From Bryobacterales bacterium (GTDB lineage Bacteria; Acidobacteriota; Terriglobia; Bryobacterales; Bryobacteraceae): DNA of 12,364 nucleotides. The notes below the pieces were generated by a model. That model saw only the letters and a list, made by a program, of their open reading frames with translations. It had not been told where the DNA came from and made no database searches. Positions within the stretch are counted from its first letter, which is position 1. Every line of letters begins with the position of its first letter. Location: NCBI GenBank assembly GCA_025353235.1, contig JANXQZ010000012.1:1-12364 (forward strand), in the 5' to 3' direction. Made by a program: the position numbers and the translations under genes. Below, in pieces: positions 1-9,300 of the stretch.

Positions 1-82
1 GCGCGTCGGCCGGGACCGGATTTTGCTGAGCGTAGCCCGCTACAGCGGAACAAGCGAGGGCGGTCAATAAATCAAATCTCAT
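1..82 (-). CDS. Partial gene, N-terminus of a probable secreted protein
   Basis: From an ATG at 82-80 the minus strand stays open to the window edge for 27 codons. The peptide begins MRFDLLTALACSAVAGYA and continues QQNPVPADA. It looks like a Sec signal peptide: one positive charge, a hydrophobic run at about residues 4-17, and a small-x-Ala cleavage site near residue 18 followed by a polar, Pro-rich mature start. The gene points away from tldD and shares about 120 bases of upstream DNA with it. No convincing Shine-Dalgarno precedes the ATG (only GGGAA directly abutting it). Function cannot be told from 27 residues. A chance open frame is possible at this length. Confidence 0.45.
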   Translation of the reverse strand, partial: MRFDLLTALACSAVAGYAQQNPVPADA

Positions 83-206
83 TTCCCGCACATCATCGCA
101 TTAACGGCAGGCGGAAGCAAACTTTACGCCTCGAAGGCCAGCTGCTGTGGGGTGGCATGGCCATGGGTTGAGATCTCAGGTCTGCGCCATAGCTTATCCT
201 GTAGAA

Positions 207-1769
207 ATGCTCTCGCGTCGTGCCTTCATTGGCTCCTCCGCCCTCTATGCCGCACACCTCTTCGGAGCTCCCGCCACTTCTCCTAAACCAACTCCGGACC
301 TCGAAAAGCTAGCCGCCGTCGGCCTCCGCGAAGCCAAGAAGCTGAAAGCCACTTATTGCGATGTCCGCATCGGGCGCTACCGCACGCAGAACGTGATGCT
401 CCGGGCCACCACCGAGCGCAGCACCGGCAAGACTCTCGAAGTCCCGGTCATCAGCGAGGACTCCAGCTTCGGCTTCGGCGTGCGCGTGATCGTCAACGGT
501 GCCTGGGGGTTCGCTTCATCGCCCATCGTCACCCAGGAAGAGATAGTCCGCATCACAGGCGAGGCGGTCACCATAGCCAAAGCCAATGCGACCATTCAGC
601 CGCGTCCAGTCCAACTCGCGCCTGTAAAGGCGTACCGCGATCATTGGGTCTCGCCTCACGAACGCGACCCGTTTGAAGTGCCGGTCGCGGAGAAGGTGGA
701 GTTGCTGCACAACGTGGTTTCCGAGATCAAGAAGAGCAAGCGAGTGTTCGGCGGTAACGCAAATCTCAACTTCAGGTCGGAAGATAAATACTTCGCTTCG
801 TCGGAAGGCTCGTCCATCCAACAACTCGTCTTGCAAACCTTTGGCGGGGCTTCCGCGACTGCGGTCGATTTCCAAAAGGGCCTGTCCCGCCAGCGCAGTT
901 ATCAGCCCACGCAAGTCTCAGCCGGATACGAGTACGTTGCGAAGATGAACCTCATGGAAAACGCCGAGCGGATCCGTGAAGAGGTTCTGGAGCATCTTGC
1001 CGCACCGGCCGTCACCCCTGGGAAGAAAGATTTATTGCTCATGCCGAGCCACCTGATGCTGACCATTCATGAAAGCGTGGGACATCCGACCGAACTAGAC
1101 CGCGCGCTTGGATACGAGGCCAACTACGCTGGCACAAGCTACATAACTCCCGACAAAATGGGCAAACGGATCGCGTCCGACTTGGTCACGTTTTACGGCG
1201 ACAAGATCTATCCGCAAGGCTTGGCTACCTGCGGCTACGACGATGATGGAGTGAAAACCACCAAGTTCCCCATCATCGAAAATGGGATCTTCAAGCACTA
1301 TCAGACCACTCGCGATCAGGCCCACTTAGTAGGTGAGAATGAATCGCGCGGATGCTCTTACGCCGACTCCTGGGCCACGGTTACGTTTCAGCGTATGCCG
1401 AACGTCTGGCTAGCACCGGGAAAGCCGGAAGTCACCCTGGACGACTTAGTAAGTGGGATCGACGACGGCGTCATGATCGAAGGCCGGGGCAGTTACTCGA
1501 TTGACCAGCAGCGCTACAACTTCCAATTCGGCGGCGATGCGTTCTGGGAGATTAAAGGCGGCAAGAAGCGCGGCATGCTGTCTCGCGTTTCCTATCAGGC
1601 CCGTACGCCCGACTTCTGGCAGGCTTGCGACGGAATAGCCGGTCCCAGTTACTGGCAGCAGTTTGGAACCAGCGGCGACGCGAAGGGCGAGCCCACCCAG
1701 ATCAACGCGATGAGCCACGGTTGCGCGCCATCGCGTTTCCGCCAGATCGATACGATTGTCACGGATTAA
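207..1769 (+). CDS. tldD: TldD-family metalloprotease (peptidase U62) with twin-arginine signal
   Basis: This is the catalytic half of the TldD/TldE zinc protease, which in E. coli degrades unfolded peptides and matures microcin B17. The frame is open from a GTG at 147, but I choose the ATG at 207 (520 residues) because it begins MLSRRAFIGSSALYAAHLFG. That is a twin-arginine motif (SRRAFIG), a mildly hydrophobic stretch, and a possible cleavage after GAPA near residue 23. The metal-binding HExxxH is present as HESVGH at residues 288-293. A conserved C-terminal cysteine (Cys506, in MSHGCAPSRF) is the likely third ligand. The GYDDDGV and IIENGIF segments at about 343-362 are typical of the family. 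The mature part is slightly longer than E. coli TldD (about 480). No strong Shine-Dalgarno precedes 207. tldE follows 5 bases after the stop. A Tat leader is unusual because the E. coli protein is cytosolic; Tat export is inferred from the motif alone. Confidence 0.9.
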   Translation: MLSRRAFIGSSALYAAHLFGAPATSPKPTPDLEKLAAVGLREAKKLKATYCDVRIGRYRTQNVMLRATTERSTGKTLEVPVISEDSSFGFGVRVIVNGAWGFASSPIVTQEEIVRITGEAVTIAKANATIQPRPVQLAPVKAYRDHWVSPHERDPFEVPVAEKVELLHNVVSEIKKSKRVFGGNANLNFRSEDKYFASSEGSSIQQLVLQTFGGASATAVDFQKGLSRQRSYQPTQVSAGYEYVAKMNLMENAERIREEVLEHLAAPAVTPGKKDLLLMPSHLMLTIHESVGHPTELDRALGYEANYAGTSYITPDKMGKRIASDLVTFYGDKIYPQGLATCGYDDDGVKTTKFPIIENGIFKHYQTTRDQAHLVGENESRGCSYADSWATVTFQRMPNVWLAPGKPEVTLDDLVSGIDDGVMIEGRGSYSIDQQRYNFQFGGDAFWEIKGGKKRGMLSRVSYQARTPDFWQACDGIAGPSYWQQFGTSGDAKGEPTQINAMSHGCAPSRFRQIDTIVTD

Positions 1770-1774
1770 CGAAC

Positions 1775-3115
1775 ATGCTGACTCGAGAGCAAGCCCAGAA
1801 ACTCGCCGAGAAGGTTCTCTCCTTCTCTACCGTCCCGGAGTGTTCCGTATCGATCTCTTCATCGGAGCAGGCCTTCACCCGTTTCGCAAACAACGGGATC
1901 ACCACGGCCGCACTTGTGAATCGACACTCCGTCTCGATCAGCGCCACGCGCGACGGACGCACGGGCAGCACGGTGGTGAACGACTTAGATGACGACATCC
2001 TGCGCGCGGCCGTTAAACGAGCTGAAGAACTCGCGTTGATCGCTCCGCCGAATCCCGAGCACGGTGTTCCGCTCGGGAAGCAGCAATATCCCGAAACTAA
2101 CGATTATGACGAGAAGACGGCCACTGCCCGCGCTCCCGAGATGATCCCGCAGATCCGCGCAATTATCGAGGCATCCCAGAAGCAGAAGCTCGTGGCAGCC
2201 GGTCTCTTCGAGCGCCAGACTACTGCATCCTCTATTGCCAACAAAGCCGGACTGTTCGGATTTCACATCGCTGCCGATTGCAAGCTAACAACCACGGTCC
2301 GCATGGCCGATGGATCGAGTTCGGGTTGGGCAGGCGCAGCCGCGACACGCATGGGAGAGATTGACGGCAAATCGCTGGCCGCGACCGCCGCAGGCAAGTG
2401 CGCCCGCTGGAAGAATCCTCGCAAGCTCGATCCAGGAAAATACACTGTGGTGTTCGAACCCACGGCAACAGGCGATATCGTTCACCTTCTCACTGGCGGA
2501 TTCATGGGCCAGGGTTTTCAGGCGCGCTCGGCCGAAGAAGGACGCAGCTTCCTGAGCAAGAAAGGCGGAGGCACAAGGCTCGGCGAAAAGATGTTCCCGG
2601 ACTTCATCACCCTTCGTTCGGACCCGTTCGATCCGCGACTGCCCGCCCTGCCTTGGACGAGCGATCAACTGCCAACGCGCAAAATCAATTGGATCGACAA
2701 AGGCGTGATTGCGAACCTGGCAGTCGACCGTTACTGGGGTTCCAAGACCAAGCAACAGCCGACTCCAGCACTGAACTCTCTCATCTTGGATGGCGGCAGC
2801 GCGACCACGGAAGAGTTGATCAAGTCCGTCGAGCGCGGTTTGCTGGTGACGCACTTCTGGTACATCCGATTCGTGAATACGCAGACTCAGCAGTACACTG
2901 GGCTGACTCGCGACGGGCTGTTCCTCATCGAGAAAGGTGAAATCTCAGAACCGGTGATGAACTTCCGGTTCAACGACGGACCCTTGAACCTGCTGAAGAA
3001 CACAGTTAAATTGGGCCAAGCGTCGCGCATGCGCGGGTTGGAAGGAGCCACGATGATCGCGCCCGCGCTGGTCTCCGCCGATTTCAGCTTTACTTCGATT
3101 TCCGACGCGGTCTAG
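1775..3115 (+). CDS. tldE: TldE/PmbA-family protein, partner of TldD
   Basis: This is the non-catalytic partner that forms the TldD/TldE heterodimer. I choose the ATG at 1775, giving 446 residues, which matches PmbA/TldE of about 450. The frame is open further upstream, but only across the end of tldD. It starts MLTREQAQKLAEKVL, with no signal peptide. The N-terminal half (about 1-200) has the family's mixed alpha/beta pattern. The C-terminal half contains the segment GDIVHLLTGGFMGQGF (about residues 230-245) where TldD has its HExxxH; no zinc motif is present here, as expected for TldE. The start lies 5 bases after the tldD stop with no clear Shine-Dalgarno, so translational coupling is likely. 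The gene ends 2 bases from the convergent TolC-like gene. Confidence 0.9.
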   Translation: MLTREQAQKLAEKVLSFSTVPECSVSISSSEQAFTRFANNGITTAALVNRHSVSISATRDGRTGSTVVNDLDDDILRAAVKRAEELALIAPPNPEHGVPLGKQQYPETNDYDEKTATARAPEMIPQIRAIIEASQKQKLVAAGLFERQTTASSIANKAGLFGFHIAADCKLTTTVRMADGSSSGWAGAAATRMGEIDGKSLAATAAGKCARWKNPRKLDPGKYTVVFEPTATGDIVHLLTGGFMGQGFQARSAEEGRSFLSKKGGGTRLGEKMFPDFITLRSDPFDPRLPALPWTSDQLPTRKINWIDKGVIANLAVDRYWGSKTKQQPTPALNSLILDGGSATTEELIKSVERGLLVTHFWYIRFVNTQTQQYTGLTRDGLFLIEKGEISEPVMNFRFNDGPLNLLKNTVKLGQASRMRGLEGATMIAPALVSADFSFTSISDAV

Positions 3116-3120
3116 ATCTA
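3113..3120. other. Shared palindrome containing two convergent stop codons
   Basis: TAGATCTA is a perfect palindrome. Its left TAG is the stop of tldE (plus strand). Its right half, read on the minus strand, is the TAG stop of the TolC-like gene. Only 2 bases separate the two coding regions, so there is no room for a terminator between them and transcripts from each side must run into the opposite gene. Confidence 0.85.
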
Positions 3121-5043
3121 CTTCGGCTCCAGAGCTGGAAGCGGCGTCGGCGAACGCGAAATGTGTCCGCGATAGGCTTCTTGAATTTCAATTCGATTGC
3201 GAGCGAGAATGTCGCCCGTAGCTCGATCCAAAGCGTTGCGAGCTTTCGCATAGTTATTCTTCGCGATCACCTCGGTGGATCGGGCCTGCTCCAAATCGCG
3301 CTGATATTGAATCACGAAGAAGCTGGTCGAGGCGCCCACTGCATAGCGTTCTCGCTCCGCGCCAAGCGCTTCTTCCTGAAGCTGCCGGGTCTCCACTGCC
3401 GCGTCATACGTTTCGCGCGCCCGCTCCAAAGCGACTAAGGCGTTCTCTACTTCCAGACGCACCTGATTTCCCAATTGCTGGAGGCGCACTTCGCTTTGGC
3501 GCACCTGTAACTCATCGCGAATTACATCCGCTCGTGCCACTCGATTATAGAGCGGGATGTTCAGTTGCACCCCGACTGCATAATTTGGGAAGTTATGCCC
3601 GAACAATTGACCTAGCGTGTTCCCGAAGCCACCGATGAAGAATGGGTCGGGCGTACGCGTCAACGGTGAGCCGGCTGGTGAAGTGGCATTGTTCACTTGG
3701 CCCGAAAGCGCGCTGTTTTGAATGCTGCCGATAAAATCCAGCTCGGGCAAAAGCGCGCTCTTGGATCCTCTCAAGCTGACATTTGAATTGTCGATTTGAA
3801 TGCGGGCTTGGGCCAAGTCGGGTCTCGCCTCCATTGCTTTGGCCAGCAGGTCTTGCACCGGCTGGACGTCCTCTTGGGCCGGGATTTCGATACGGTCGAG
3901 CGGAACGATTCTCGCGGCATGCAGCAGCGGGTCGCTATTTCCCGTGCGAGTCAAAACGTTCTTGAGCAGCAGCTCCTGTTGCAATACCAAGTGTTGCGAA
4001 TTCGTAAGATCCTGTCGGCTTCGGGCGACCTCGGCTTGCGCGCGCTTCAGTTCCAGAGGGGCAAGCGTCCCAACTTCCACTTGCAACTTGTTATCTTCAA
4101 AGAGCTTCTTTGCCAGGGCATTCGCCTGCTCCTTGACGCGTACGTCTTCCACCAGGCTCACCATGTCCCAGTACAGCCGGACCACCGATGAGACCGTCTC
4201 AATGAGTTGCTGGCGGAAAACATAATCGGTAATCCTCTCGTTGTTCTTGGCAATTGTGATGAAGCGACGATTCGTGGCGATCCCAAAGCCTTGCAGCAAA
4301 GGTTGGGTTACGGTGAGCCCGAGGGTGGAAGTCAAATAGGGGTTATAATCGGCGCGCAACGTATTGCTGTTCTGGCGCGCGTTGTTATAACCCAGATTGA
4401 CAGTGCCGCCACTTTCGAAAGATTTCTGCAGGCTCAAATTGCCGATCAGGTTGCTGGAATCAAGAGCCGTAGTGCCGGAGCTGACCGTGTTGGCCTGCGG
4501 CGTGGATTGGCGTTGCCAATTCAGAACGCCCACGATTGCCGGATCATAAGAAGGCAGCCGGGAACCTGGGGAAAGAGGGGTTGAACCGAGTACGGAGAGG
4601 TCTGTTGTTTGTTCCGTGATCGATGCGAGGTCGGCCGAATTGCTTGGCAAATTCGTCGACGGGGCCGTGCCGCCCACAGTACTGAGTAGCGGAGCTCCAG
4701 GGCCGCCCACGCCCGCTGGAAGCTGCCGAATCGTGAGCGGGATCCCGCGCAGGAGTCCCCCGCCATGCGCCCGCAGAGTATCGGATTCGGCGAGCCTAGG
4801 CCCGAAACGCTGCAGTTCTATGTCGAGGTTGTTCTCTATCGCGAGGGCGACCGCATCTTGCAAGGAGAGATACAACTGACCAGCGCGAATCAGGCTATCG
4901 ATCCGGGATGAGTTGTCAAGGGAGATGCGAGGCGCCGCCGGAGCCCTGTAAGGCTGGCTCAGACGTTCATACCAGCGGCCGTCCTGGCCCAAGCAAGCGC
5001 TCGCTAAAAGAGCGCTCAGCGCGAGAAGCCTGCGTGCAGCCAT
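3118..5043 (-). CDS. TolC-family outer-membrane efflux protein
   Basis: This is the outer-membrane channel of the tripartite pump encoded by the two genes upstream of it. It has 641 residues, against about 430-490 for common TolC/OprM proteins. The N-terminus MAARRLLALSALLASACLGQ is an export signal. Cys17 is the only cysteine and sits in a loose lipobox (L-A-S-A-C), so it may be a lipoprotein, although signal peptidase I cleavage nearby is also possible. The first outer-membrane-efflux repeat begins at about residue 59 (LSLQDAVALAIENN). Residues about 93-200 form a Gly/Ser/Thr/Pro/Asn-rich, low-helix insert that explains the extra length. Helical TolC segments follow at about 265-365 and 400-435, and the second repeat at about 485-615 with the typical LEVENAL and ALDRATG segments. 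The start is 3 bases after the adaptor stop, with a weak AAAGGAAAG Shine-Dalgarno inside the adaptor gene. Confidence 0.9.
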   Translation of the reverse strand: MAARRLLALSALLASACLGQDGRWYERLSQPYRAPAAPRISLDNSSRIDSLIRAGQLYLSLQDAVALAIENNLDIELQRFGPRLAESDTLRAHGGGLLRGIPLTIRQLPAGVGGPGAPLLSTVGGTAPSTNLPSNSADLASITEQTTDLSVLGSTPLSPGSRLPSYDPAIVGVLNWQRQSTPQANTVSSGTTALDSSNLIGNLSLQKSFESGGTVNLGYNNARQNSNTLRADYNPYLTSTLGLTVTQPLLQGFGIATNRRFITIAKNNERITDYVFRQQLIETVSSVVRLYWDMVSLVEDVRVKEQANALAKKLFEDNKLQVEVGTLAPLELKRAQAEVARSRQDLTNSQHLVLQQELLLKNVLTRTGNSDPLLHAARIVPLDRIEIPAQEDVQPVQDLLAKAMEARPDLAQARIQIDNSNVSLRGSKSALLPELDFIGSIQNSALSGQVNNATSPAGSPLTRTPDPFFIGGFGNTLGQLFGHNFPNYAVGVQLNIPLYNRVARADVIRDELQVRQSEVRLQQLGNQVRLEVENALVALERARETYDAAVETRQLQEEALGAERERYAVGASTSFFVIQYQRDLEQARSTEVIAKNNYAKARNALDRATGDILARNRIEIQEAYRGHISRSPTPLPALEPK

Positions 5044-5046
5044 CGC

Positions 5047-6303
5047 CTACTTCTTTCCTTTGTTTACGACCACGCCCGGTTGGGCTTTCGGCTTTTGCAG
5101 GATGGGATTCACCTCAGCGCCTTCCCGCACATCGTCGGTTGGATTCACAACTACTCTCTCGCCGCCAGACAGTCCAGTGCGAATCTCGATCTCCGGGCCA
5201 TAGTCGCGCCCAACCTCCACGGGTTGGAAGTGCACTCGATTGCCGCTCGAGACCACCGCCACTTGGGTGCCGTCCGACTTCACGATCAGCGCATCGCCAG
5301 GCACTAGAATCGCTGGGGCCTTTCTCGCGCCGATAAAGTTGACCTGGGCATACATGTTAGGCAGCAGCGTGTAATCAGCGTTGCGAACCTGAACTTCCGT
5401 AGGCAGCGTCCGAGTGTTGGCGTCCAGCGAATTTGCCGTCCGGGAAACTCGTCCGTTGAATTTGCGCGATCCGAATTCCTGCACCGTAACCTCGGCCGGC
5501 TCGCCAACCTTAATGAGCGGGGCGCTCTGCTCCGGAACGTTGATCACGATGCGAAGCACGTCAATCTGGGCGATGCGGAACAAGGGCGTGCTGCCGCTGG
5601 TGGAAATCAGCGCGCCGACATCAACATTTCGAACTGTAACCACACCCGCGAACGGTGCCGTGATTTTTTTGTATCCTTGCAGTTCCACCAGTCGCTGCAC
5701 GTTCGCTTCGCTTGCGCGAATATTGTCCTGTGCCGCTCGCACGTCGGATTGAGCGGATTCGACAGCCGCCTGGTCCGATTCGGATTGCGCGTGCTTTTGA
5801 TCGAACTCCTGGCGCGATACCACGCCTCGATCCGCTAGCGTTTTCCAGCGCTGCTCCGTCACCTCCGAAAGATGCGCATTCGCGCGCGATTGCGCGAGCA
5901 CATGCTGAGCGCGCCCGAGAGCCGCCTGAGTCTGCGATAAGCCGGCGCGCGCCTGCTGCACCTGCTGATCGAGTTCGGGCGCTTCGATCTCGGCGAGCAA
6001 TTGCCCCGCACGGACGCGATCGCCGATGTCCACGTAACGCTTGCGCAGATAGCCCTCGGCGCGGGCGTTGATCACTGCCTCGGTGAGAGGGGTGATGTTG
6101 CCCGGCAGCAACAGATTGCTATTGGCGGGCGAGGTTGAGGTTTCCGCCACGTTGACCTCGGGCAGCGTGGTCTTTTCGTGCTTCACTCCTGCCGCAAGAA
6201 CGCGGTCTCGTTCGCGGCGCGGAAGATATCCGGCCACGAACAAGCCGGCAAGCAGCAGGACGATGCCGGTCCCGATGAGCGTGGCCTTCGGTCGATCTGT
6301 CAT
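5047..6303 (-). CDS. RND efflux periplasmic adaptor subunit (membrane fusion protein)
   Basis: This adaptor joins the inner-membrane RND pump to the outer-membrane channel. I choose the ATG at 6303 (MTDRPKATLIG), giving 418 residues; the longer open frame starts inside the permease gene and would place the hydrophobic segment internally. Residues about 8-27 form an uncleaved N-terminal membrane anchor with no lipobox cysteine. The lipoyl half-motifs lie at about 80-108 (GDRVRAGQLLAEIEAPEL) and 211-235 (ITAPFAGVV, then VDVGALIS). They flank a long, Gln/Ala-rich coiled-coil hairpin at about 109-208. A beta-barrel (about 245-325) and a membrane-proximal domain (about 330-400) follow. It starts 4 bases after the permease stop and ends 3 bases before the TolC-like start, so all three are surely one transcript. 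Confidence 0.93.
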   Translation of the reverse strand: MTDRPKATLIGTGIVLLLAGLFVAGYLPRRERDRVLAAGVKHEKTTLPEVNVAETSTSPANSNLLLPGNITPLTEAVINARAEGYLRKRYVDIGDRVRAGQLLAEIEAPELDQQVQQARAGLSQTQAALGRAQHVLAQSRANAHLSEVTEQRWKTLADRGVVSRQEFDQKHAQSESDQAAVESAQSDVRAAQDNIRASEANVQRLVELQGYKKITAPFAGVVTVRNVDVGALISTSGSTPLFRIAQIDVLRIVINVPEQSAPLIKVGEPAEVTVQEFGSRKFNGRVSRTANSLDANTRTLPTEVQVRNADYTLLPNMYAQVNFIGARKAPAILVPGDALIVKSDGTQVAVVSSGNRVHFQPVEVGRDYGPEIEIRTGLSGGERVVVNPTDDVREGAEVNPILQKPKAQPGVVVNKGKK

Positions 6304-6307
6304 GGGC

Positions 6308-9300
6308 TTAGATCGGATGCTCCTGTGTTTCCAACTCGTGTTGCTCGTCCTCGATCTGACGATCGAGATCCACTGGTTGTTTATTTCGCAGATACGTGTA
6401 TACGACGGGTACAAAAAACAGAGTCGCGAAGGTTGCGACCAGCAGGCCGCCGATCACCGCGCGGCCCAAAGGAGCATTCTGTTCGCCTCCCTCGCCCATT
6501 CCGAGCGCCATCGGCAACATGCCGATGATCATCGCGAGCGCTGTCATGGTGACAGGCCGTATGCGAGTGTAGCCTGCACTCAACGCTGCTTCCATCGCCG
6601 ACATGCCGTTCATTCGTTCGTCGTTGGCGAATGATACGAGCAGGATGCTGTTCGCTGTTGCGACCCCAATACTCATGATCGCGCCCATCAGGGCCGGAAC
6701 GCTCAAGGTGGTCTGCGTGACAAAAAGCATCCAAAGAATACCCGCCAGCGCGCCCGGCAGAGCCATCAAGATAATGAACGGATCGAGCCAGCTTTGAAAA
6801 TTCACAACCATCAAAAGATAGACCAGCAGGATAGCAAAAACCAGTCCGAGGCCTAGCCGCACGAACGAGTTCTTCATGGTCAGCACTTGGCCCCGCACAT
6901 CGATAAACGTCCCCTGGGGCAGCTTGGCCTCTTTCACGATTTTCTGAATGTCATTCGCTACGCCACCCAAATCGCGGCGGTCTACATTAGCGTAGACGTC
7001 GAAAACCGGCTGCACATTGTAATGATTCACTACCGCAACCGACGTCCCGCGATTCATCGAGGCCAGGTTGCTAAGCAACTGGGATGACCCGCCGCCAGCC
7101 GCCGAAATTGGCGTTCGGCTCAGTGCGTCGAATGAATCCACCCGATAGGTGGGCGTCTGCACCGCCACCGTATAGTTGACGCCATTCACCGGATTCAACC
7201 ACTGATTCGGAGCGACTTGTCCGCTGGAACTAAGCGAAATCAGCAGGCTGTTGGCAACATCGCGCTGAGTTAGACCGGCTTCGCTCGCCTTGGTACGATC
7301 TACGTTCACCCGCACCTCGGGGTAATTCACTTCCTGGTGAATGTGAACATCTACGGCGCCAGCAACCAGCTTCACTTTACGTTCAATCTGCTTGGCAATC
7401 CCGTAATTTGCAGGGCTCCGGCCAACCACCTGAATATCAATCGGAGCGGGCAGGCCGAAGTTCAGGATTTGGTTGGTAATGTTGGCGGGCTGAAAAAAAA
7501 CCGTCAGCTCCGGGAAATCTTTTTCGAGAGCTGAGCGGATCTGGCGTTCGTACTCGAGCGTCGACTTATGCTTTTCCTGATTCAAGGAGATCAGGATCTC
7601 GCCGTCTCCGCTGCCGAGAGTCGCGCTGTCTCCAAAGGCGAGGTTAATGCCGCCATTGGCAATCCCGATGTTGTCCAGCAGGTTGGCAAGCTCCTCGCGC
7701 GGGATCACACGACGAATGGCGTCTTCCACCTTCGCGAAGGTTACTTCGGTCTGCTCGATTCGAGTCCCTTCGGGCGTGCGGACGTGCATGCGCATTTGCC
7801 CTGAATCGACATAGGGGAAAAAATCCTGCCCGACAACCAATCCCAAAAAGAGCGACCCAACTACAAATACCCCAAATAAGCCAGCCACAAGTACGCGATG
7901 ACCGAGAGTCCATTCCAAGCCGCCGCGATAGCCCTCGCGCATGCGCTCGAACAGCCCGTTGAAAGCGTGGTGGGTCTTCCAAATGAACCCGCCGCCGTGG
8001 TAATTTTCTTCGCCTTCCGCGTAAATGGCGACTTCGGGTTTGAGCAGGAAGTGAACCATGGTCGGCACCAGCGTTCGCGAGAGCAAATAGGACGCGAGCA
8101 TCGCGAAGACTACAGCCATCGAGAGCGGAGTAAAGAGATATCTGGCGGCACCGGTCAGCAGAAGCACCGGCACGAACACGATGCATATCGCGAGGGTGGA
8201 GACGAACGCCGGTACCGCGATCTGCTGCGCTCCATCGAGAATTGCGCGCGTGATCGGCTTCCTCATCGCCAGATTGCGGTGAATATTCTCGATCTCTACG
8301 GTTGCATCGTCTACAAGAATACCAACGGCCAGCGCGAGGCCGCCCAGCGTCATCACATTGATGGTCTCGTGGAAAAGGCTCAAAATGCAAAGCGAGGTGA
8401 GAATCGAAAGCGGAATCGAGATGCAGATGATCACCGTGCTTCGCCAACTGCCCAGGAAGAGCAAGATCATTAGGGCGGTAAGGCCAGCGGCGATCAGCGC
8501 TTCTCGGATCACCCCTTTAACCGCCGCGCGCACAAATAGCGATTGGTCGAGAAGCGTAGTAACGTGCAGTTCCGAGGGGAGCCCGGCAAGAATACGGGGC
8601 AGCGCTTTCTTGACGTTGTTGACGATATCGAGCGTGGATGCACCGCCGGTTTTCAGAACGGTAAGCAGAGCGGCGCGCGCGCCATTCTCGCGAACGATGT
8701 TGCTCTGCACGGCGAAACCGTCTCGAACTTGCGCGATGTCCCGAATGTAGACTGTCGCGCCGTTGGTCGTTTTCACGGGCAGGTCGTTCAGAGCGGTAGA
8801 AAGCTCGGGGCTGCTGTTTACCCGCACCAGGTACTCGCGGTCGCCCACTTTCGCGGTCCCGGCGGGCAGGATCAGGTTCTGAAGATTCAAGGCGTTCGAA
8901 ACATCGGTGGCTGAGAGGTGCTTGGCGTACAGAGCGTCCGGGTCTAGATCCACCATGATTTGCCGCGCCTTCCCGCCGTAGGGCAAAGGAATCGAGGCAC
9001 CCTGCACTGTCGCAAGCTGAGTCCTGATGAAATTTTGGCCGTAGTCATAAAGCTCCTGCTCGCTCATCGTTTTGCTATTAATGCTTAGCTGGAGGACTGG
9101 AACGCTCGAAGCGTTGTATTTTATGACGTTGGGCGGGAACATTCCAGGCGGCATTACTCGCAGAATAGTTTGCGAGATTGCTGTGATCTGAGCAATAGCC
9201 AGTTCCACTTTCACCTTGGGCTGAAAAAATACCTTGATCACCGCGACGCCGTTATACGATTGCGATTCCATGTGCTCGATATCGTTTACCGTCGTGGTGA

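Noticed and set aside
147..206. GTG-initiated 20-residue extension of TldD
   Set aside because: The extension would bury the twin-arginine signal inside the protein and has no ribosome binding site; the ATG at 207 explains the signal.
1625..1774. 50-residue upstream extension of TldE
   Set aside because: It lies wholly within the end of tldD in another frame and does not resemble TldE; the ATG at 1775 gives the normal family length.
2285..2854. 189-codon antisense open frame within tldE
   Set aside because: No domain, no Shine-Dalgarno, and composition typical of the antisense of a GC-rich gene; tldE is well supported over the same bases.
6304..6414. 37-residue N-terminal extension of the adaptor protein
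   Set aside because: It overlaps the permease C-terminus and would push the membrane anchor inward; MTDRPKATLIG is a typical adaptor start.
7644..8447. 267-codon open frame on the minus strand inside the RND permease gene
   Set aside because: It is a different frame of the same strand as a strongly supported permease. Its translation is rich in Arg, His and Cys without a recognisable domain, as expected for a GC-rich shadow frame.
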